From an uncultured Spirochaetia bacterium (GTDB taxonomy: Bacteria; Spirochaetota; CALGPD01), in the NCBI GenBank assembly GCA_937960625.1, contig CALGPD010000042.1:1-10133 (forward strand): a DNA stretch of 10,133 bases. The letters run 5' to 3'. This document shows, piece after piece, positions 6,116 to 10,133 of the stretch. The translations under genes and the position numbers were made by a program. Under the pieces are notes generated by a model. The model was not told the origin of the DNA, made no database searches, and saw only the letters and a list, made by a program, of their open reading frames with translations. Numbering within the stretch: the first letter of the stretch is position 1; each line of letters opens with the position of its first letter.

Positions 6116-6505
6116 TCATTGACGGAAAAATTGTCCGAACCAAAGAGACCTTATACGCCCGGATGCCGGCCATGCATAACCTGTCCTAGTTTCAGCGAAC
6201 CACATCTGTTTACCTGTAATGTGGAATCTTGGAGCGCTGCACCATAAACTGCTGCCTTTTAATTCAAGATTACCTCTAATAACAACGTTATTTCCATTAA
6301 AAATTATAGCACGGTTGATTCTTTTCATGTTCTGTACTAAAGTTTTATTTACATTACTTAATTTCCTGAACTTTTTCTCAAGTTTTGCTATTCGCTGCCA
6401 TAGGTAATTATTATTTTGGCTTTCACTGTAAAGGTTTGCAACAACGTAAAAAAGTACTAAGGTAATAATGATAATCAATGTGTTTAAAGTGGATCTATTC
6501 TTCAT
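6116..6505 (-). CDS. Small membrane-anchored coiled-coil protein of unknown function, probably frameshifted near its 3' end
   Basis: This is 129 residues from the ATG at 6505, and I do not recognise the family. Residues 8-25 are one transmembrane helix (LNTLIIIITLVLFYVVAN) after a basic start. Residues about 34-65 form a charged, heptad-like coiled coil (IAKLEKKFRKLSNVNKTL). Residues 67-84 read as short strands with a Gly/Asn pattern (FNGNNVVIRGNLELKG), as in small beta-solenoid or fibre proteins. The tail is rich in Trp and Phe, unlike its neighbours, and ends abruptly. Another frame just beyond continues with protein-like sequence to a TAG at 6070-6072. A one-base change in the A5 run at 6126-6130 (T5 in the gene) would join the frames. 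The longer reading from 6550 uses a TTG without SD. It may be a pseudogene, a frameshifted gene or a sequencing error. Confidence 0.55.
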   Translation of the reverse strand: MKNRSTLNTLIIIITLVLFYVVANLYSESQNNNYLWQRIAKLEKKFRKLSNVNKTLVQNMKRINRAIIFNGNNVVIRGNLELKGSSLWCSAPRFHITGKQMWFAETRTGYAWPASGRIRSLWFGQFFRQ

Positions 6506-6512
6506 AATTTTT

Positions 6513-6520
6513 CTTCTCCC
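6513..6520 (-). promoter_or_regulatory. Shine-Dalgarno site deciding the ATG at 6505
   Basis: On the minus strand GGGAGAAG lies 7 bases before the ATG. It supports this start over the in-frame TTG at 6550. Confidence 0.6.
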
Positions 6521-6620
6521 GGATTTTTCTACGTGAATCCATTGTGACAATTTTAATTACAGACTAAACATAAATATTTTTATAATAAATAAAATAGACA
6601 TGACGCACCCAAAATCTTAA

Positions 6621-6642
6621 TTTTTTATAATTTTATAAAAAA
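6621..6642. repeat. A/T-only inverted repeat in the intergenic region between the minus-strand genes
   Basis: TTTTTTATAA and its complement are separated by two bases. It lies about 140 bases beyond the end of the response-regulator gene and could serve as a bidirectional hairpin terminator. It contains no G or C, so the structure would be weak. The rest of the 230-base gap (6551-6780) shows no gene or convincing promoter. Confidence 0.3.
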
Positions 6643-6780
6643 ATCTGTTTGAAAATATTTATTCTATCAATTCGTTTTTAATATCGGCAACGATGATTAT
6701 TCAAACGAGCATATATACCCTCTCTACAAAAATAAAATTTAGTAATTAACGTTTATATTCTATTTTAAAATGAAATTATA

Positions 6781-7572
6781 TTATAAATAAGCAGTTTTTT
6801 CAATTATATTATCACCTAAAAGTGATAATTCGTTTAAAATTATAAGGTCATCACCGCTGTGCAAATCAGAAGTTTGGTCGTCTTCATTCAAAGAAAAAAG
6901 CAGTTCTTTTAACGTTTTCATCATATTAGGAACGAAGTATTCAATAATGCTTTTAAAAAGGCGTTTATCTCCAAGTTTATTAACAGTAGTATAAGGTTCG
7001 GCTTTTCCGGTTTTCCTTGCAAGAATTTTGTCAAAATAATGTAAAATGCTTTTTTCAGCATCCTCCAGTTTTCCAACTTCATCGAAAAAATCAGTTGAAA
7101 TTAAAGCATCTTTTTCTATTATACGCTTCAAATAATAACTTCCTGACATAAATTCACGCACAAATTTTTCAAGCTCTGTTATTTCTCCAAACTTTGCTTC
7201 TTTTATAATCTCATTGATGATATCAACTAATTCATTTTTAATTGGTTTTTCAACCAAAACAGCTCCAATTAAACGGGAATACTTTTCAACTTCCGGATAA
7301 CTTTTATATGCTGTGCAGATTATTAAAGGCATGTCAGGGGCAGCTTTTACTATTTGATATGCGATATTAAAACCTCCGATTTTTAACCCTTCACCGAGAT
7401 TAATGTCAAGTATTGCAAGAGAGATTTCATTGAATTCACTTGAATGAATAAACTTAATGGAATCCTCAATATTTGAACAAATTTTCAAATCAAACGAAGG
7501 GAAAACGTTCTCATACGTTTGAATGTTAATTTCTTCATCTTCTAAAATAAAAAGTTTTTCTTTTTGTGCCAT
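6781..7572 (-). CDS. Response regulator with an unrecognised C-terminal domain
   Basis: This 263-residue protein begins with a receiver domain (about 5-125). Acidic residues E11/D12 lie in LFILEDEEIN, phosphoacceptor D56 in LAILDINLGEG, T87 in IICTAY and K109 in EKPIK. The loop after D56 carries several Gly residues, slightly longer than the usual MP turn. Residues 126-263 are mostly helical and acidic toward the end. No helix-turn-helix, GGDEF, EAL, HD-GYP or PP2C motif is visible, so the output is unknown. It may act by protein-protein contact. It follows the histidine kinase gene by 63 bases on the same strand and is the probable recipient of its phosphate. The ATG has SD AAGG about 9 bases upstream. 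Confidence 0.85.
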   Translation of the reverse strand: MAQKEKLFILEDEEINIQTYENVFPSFDLKICSNIEDSIKFIHSSEFNEISLAILDINLGEGLKIGGFNIAYQIVKAAPDMPLIICTAYKSYPEVEKYSRLIGAVLVEKPIKNELVDIINEIIKEAKFGEITELEKFVREFMSGSYYLKRIIEKDALISTDFFDEVGKLEDAEKSILHYFDKILARKTGKAEPYTTVNKLGDKRLFKSIIEYFVPNMMKTLKELLFSLNEDDQTSDLHSGDDLIILNELSLLGDNIIEKTAYL

Positions 7573-7635
7573 AATCTACCTTAATAGTTAATAATATTCT
7601 TAAACAAAATACTTATATTAATTTTACCATATTAT

Positions 7636-10133
7636 TTATTTATTTATGGGCAACGTAAAATAAAAATCGCAGCCTTGTTTTTTATTTTGTTTAACACCAA
7701 TATTACCATTATGTGCCTGAATAAATTTCCGGCATATTTTTAATCCCAAACCGCTGCCTTTCTCCTCTAATGTTCCCGGAGTATGCACTTTAACCATGGG
7801 ATTAAAAATATCGTTTATATTTTCTTTATCAATGCCAATCCCGTTATCAATAACGTGAATTTCAACATAATTAGCTTTTATAAATGAATTAATATAAATG
7901 TTATTATTCGGCATTGAAAATTTAATCGCGTTTGAAATTAAATTATTAATAACCTGTATTATTTTCGCGCTGTCAACAAAGATTTCAATGTCAGCTCCAA
8001 AGTTTTTTATTAAACAAAGCTCTTTTTTTTCCGCCAAAATTGAAAGCGAGGCAACGGATTGTTTTACTAAATTATCAAAGTAAACTTTTTCTTTATGTAA
8101 TTCTATGTCAATATTTTCATTGTTAATATTTTCAAGCAGCCTGTCTATATTTTCTAACTGGGTTTGCGCACTCTGAAAAATTAATGCGAAATTCTTACGG
8201 CAATATTCATCTATATTTTCTTTACGAAGAATTGAATCTGTGAGGCCTATTATTCCGCTGATTGGAGAACGCAAATCATGGCTTGCCATACCTAAGATTT
8301 CACTTTTTATCTGATTAAGATTATACAGTTCTTCGTTAAGGTTATTTAATTCGTTGTTAGAACTAACTAATTTCATATTAATATTTTCCAGCTCCGCAAT
8401 AAGTTTATAATTTTTTCTCTGAGCTGTTTTCAATTCAGTAATATCCTTTGTAATAGCAAGCAAATAAATTTCATTGCCGATTCTAATTAGCGAGGTTGAA
8501 ACCAAAGCGTCAATCTTTTTACCTTCTTTATGTTTTAAACCTACCTCGAAAAGTAATGAATCAGATTCAAAGTTAGTATTACTATGTTTTTTATAAAATT
8601 CTTTTACAGTCCTTATATAATATTTGCTATTATAAACTTTATTTATACGCTTCCCCAGTAATTCATTTAAATTATAACCTACTAATTTCTCAGCAGAAGG
8701 ATTAGCGTAATTAAATTTCATATTAGATATTAAAACAATCGCATCAAACGAATTTTCTACAATGGTTTTAAATTTATTTTCCGAAAGTTTAACTTTATTT
8801 TCAGCATCCATTAGGTCGGTAATATCGGTCATCTGGGCAACTATTACAGGATAATTATAATATAATACGACAGTAATTGACATATTTATATCAATTATTT
8901 GGCCGTCTTTTTTTAGGAATTTAACCCTTTTTACCATTTGCTGATTTTCATCAAATTTTCCTTCTTTTGCTAATTCAATTAATTTTCTTATTTCATCTGA
9001 ATACTCTAAAAATCCGTCAATAAGCTTATCTACAGGTTTATTAAAATAGTCTTCACGGCTATAACCGGAATTTCTAAATGTAGCATCATTTGCAATAATT
9101 ATTCTATCATCAATAGGAGAATAAACTATTAATGTTTCTTTAGTATGCTTAAGCAGTATTTCTAATTGCATTTCAGCGTCTTTAATTTTATTTTCTAATA
9201 TACTTTGATAAGTTATATCAGTTAGGGTATAGAATTTCCCCAATTTTTTATGCCTTTGTGTAATAGGTACAACCTCAACCAAAACCTTCTTCTTTTTGCC
9301 ATCTAATTCAAAAGTTATGGTTTGAGCAATTTTAGACTCATCAATTTTTATTATATCAGTTATTTTACGGTGTAATAAATCATCGTTTCCTAATAATTTA
9401 GGAACACAATAATTATGGTTGATTATGTTACATTCATTATCTGTCATAATGGTTGCCATATCGATATTTTCAAAAATATGCCTGCTCAACTCTGTTTGCT
9501 TAAAAGTAAATATGCGCGCAAAATTTCCGATACTATAAAAAATCAATATTTCACCGGTTCTAGAAATAGTAGACATCATAATATATATTTCAGGCTTTAT
9601 AACTGTGGGCTTGCTAATATTAACCGATAATACAAAAATATATTCAAATACAAGAACGAAAAAATATAAAACAAGCGCGATTTTATAGCGCCGTTTTTTT
9701 GCTGCACTTTTAAGCTTTCCAATTAATAAGATAATTGATACTGCTGAGCATAAACTTAAAAAAGATAACGAAAAATACTTTTTAAAACGAAATATCCGGT
9801 GAACACTTGGAAAAAGCGTTTCATTCGACCCAAATATAAACAGAAAAAGCACATATAAAAATCCTATTATTGCCAACGAATAATAGCTGTAGTCTCTTTG
9901 CCTGTCAACCAAAGCATAAACAAAGTTTAATATTAAAAAAAAGTAAGTAATTCTAAAAAGATTGGATAAAGTCAGTTTCCTGATATCACCGTAAAACAAA
10001 CTTTCAAAACTTAAAAAAACGGCAAAAACAAGAAATGCAATTCCTGTAATAAATACAAGGAAAATAAATGCCCTGTCTATACGGTTGTTAATTTTTCTAC
10101 TTAATACTTTAACAAAAACACCGGTATTAATAC
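7636..10133 (-). CDS. Multi-TM, triple-PAS sensor histidine kinase (N-terminus cut by window edge)
   Basis: The frame is open to the right edge, so the protein is at least 831 residues and its start is outside. Counting the codon at 9997-9999 as residue 1, a further 44 residues lie upstream, including a transmembrane helix (FIFLVFITGIAFLVFAVFL). At least five more hydrophobic helices follow to about residue 164. Three PAS domains lie at about 171-265, 279-395 and 408-525; each is followed by a TDIT or TKDIT-type end. A coiled coil (525-565) leads to HisKA with phosphoacceptor H574 in MASHDLRSP (codon 8278-8280). The ATPase domain has the N box (NNLISNAIKF), G1 (DNGIGID) and G2 (GSGLGL). There is no receiver domain, so the adjacent response regulator is the likely partner. 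The membrane part suggests sensing of a membrane-linked or small diffusible signal; the ligand is unknown. Confidence 0.95.
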   Translation of the reverse strand, partial: INTGVFVKVLSRKINNRIDRAFIFLVFITGIAFLVFAVFLSFESLFYGDIRKLTLSNLFRITYFFLILNFVYALVDRQRDYSYYSLAIIGFLYVLFLFIFGSNETLFPSVHRIFRFKKYFSLSFLSLCSAVSIILLIGKLKSAAKKRRYKIALVLYFFVLVFEYIFVLSVNISKPTVIKPEIYIMMSTISRTGEILIFYSIGNFARIFTFKQTELSRHIFENIDMATIMTDNECNIINHNYCVPKLLGNDDLLHRKITDIIKIDESKIAQTITFELDGKKKKVLVEVVPITQRHKKLGKFYTLTDITYQSILENKIKDAEMQLEILLKHTKETLIVYSPIDDRIIIANDATFRNSGYSREDYFNKPVDKLIDGFLEYSDEIRKLIELAKEGKFDENQQMVKRVKFLKKDGQIIDINMSITVVLYYNYPVIVAQMTDITDLMDAENKVKLSENKFKTIVENSFDAIVLISNMKFNYANPSAEKLVGYNLNELLGKRINKVYNSKYYIRTVKEFYKKHSNTNFESDSLLFEVGLKHKEGKKIDALVSTSLIRIGNEIYLLAITKDITELKTAQRKNYKLIAELENINMKLVSSNNELNNLNEELYNLNQIKSEILGMASHDLRSPISGIIGLTDSILRKENIDEYCRKNFALIFQSAQTQLENIDRLLENINNENIDIELHKEKVYFDNLVKQSVASLSILAEKKELCLIKNFGADIEIFVDSAKIIQVINNLISNAIKFSMPNNNIYINSFIKANYVEIHVIDNGIGIDKENINDIFNPMVKVHTPGTLEEKGSGLGLKICRKFIQAHNGNIGVKQNKKQGCDFYFTLPINK

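Noticed and set aside
6053..6407. Plus-strand frames opposite the small coiled-coil gene
   Set aside because: No SD and no protein-like pattern; the minus strand has an SD, a transmembrane helix and a coiled coil.
6551..6780. Tiny frames (14-18 codons) on both strands in the intergenic gap
   Set aside because: No good SD and no recognisable peptide features; expected by chance in this composition.

Overview
The window is AT-rich (about 30% G+C by eye) and comes from a motile bacterium with a Gram-negative-type envelope. Evidence for this is a complete run of chemotaxis genes, one clear lipoprotein signal, a homologue of the outer-membrane PBP-activator family LpoB, and GTG/TTG starts behind good Shine-Dalgarno (SD) sites. 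A spirochaete or another deep-branching AT-rich phylum would fit, but the sequence does not settle the taxon. No mobile element, RNA gene or CRISPR array was seen.

Left part (1-3223, + strand): the 3' end of an unidentified gene, possibly cheW, is followed by a tight chemotaxis operon: cheR, cheB, a gene for a two-helix membrane protein, and cheY. The membrane protein carries a CheZ-like D-x3-Q phosphatase signature in its cytoplasmic helical part, and its reading frame overlaps cheY by 20 bases. CheR and CheB would methylate and demethylate receptors, CheY would carry the signal to the flagellar motor, and the membrane protein is the best candidate for dephosphorylating CheY. A 14-bp inverted repeat followed by a T-run ends the operon.

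Middle part (3224-5575, + strand): three genes for exported proteins follow: an LPP20/FlgP-like lipoprotein, an LpoB-like protein, and a secreted PHP-domain metallo-phosphoesterase that probably starts at a TTG codon. They have small gaps with AT-rich inverted repeats between them, and a candidate promoter precedes the first.

Right part (5631-10133, - strand): a single-domain STAS anti-anti-sigma-type protein with its own candidate promoter; a small membrane-anchored coiled-coil protein whose 3' end looks frameshifted; and a two-component pair. The pair is a large multi-TM, triple-PAS histidine kinase that runs off the right edge, followed by a response regulator with an unrecognised C-terminal domain. 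The kinase is upstream of the regulator in transcription order, so they are probably partners.
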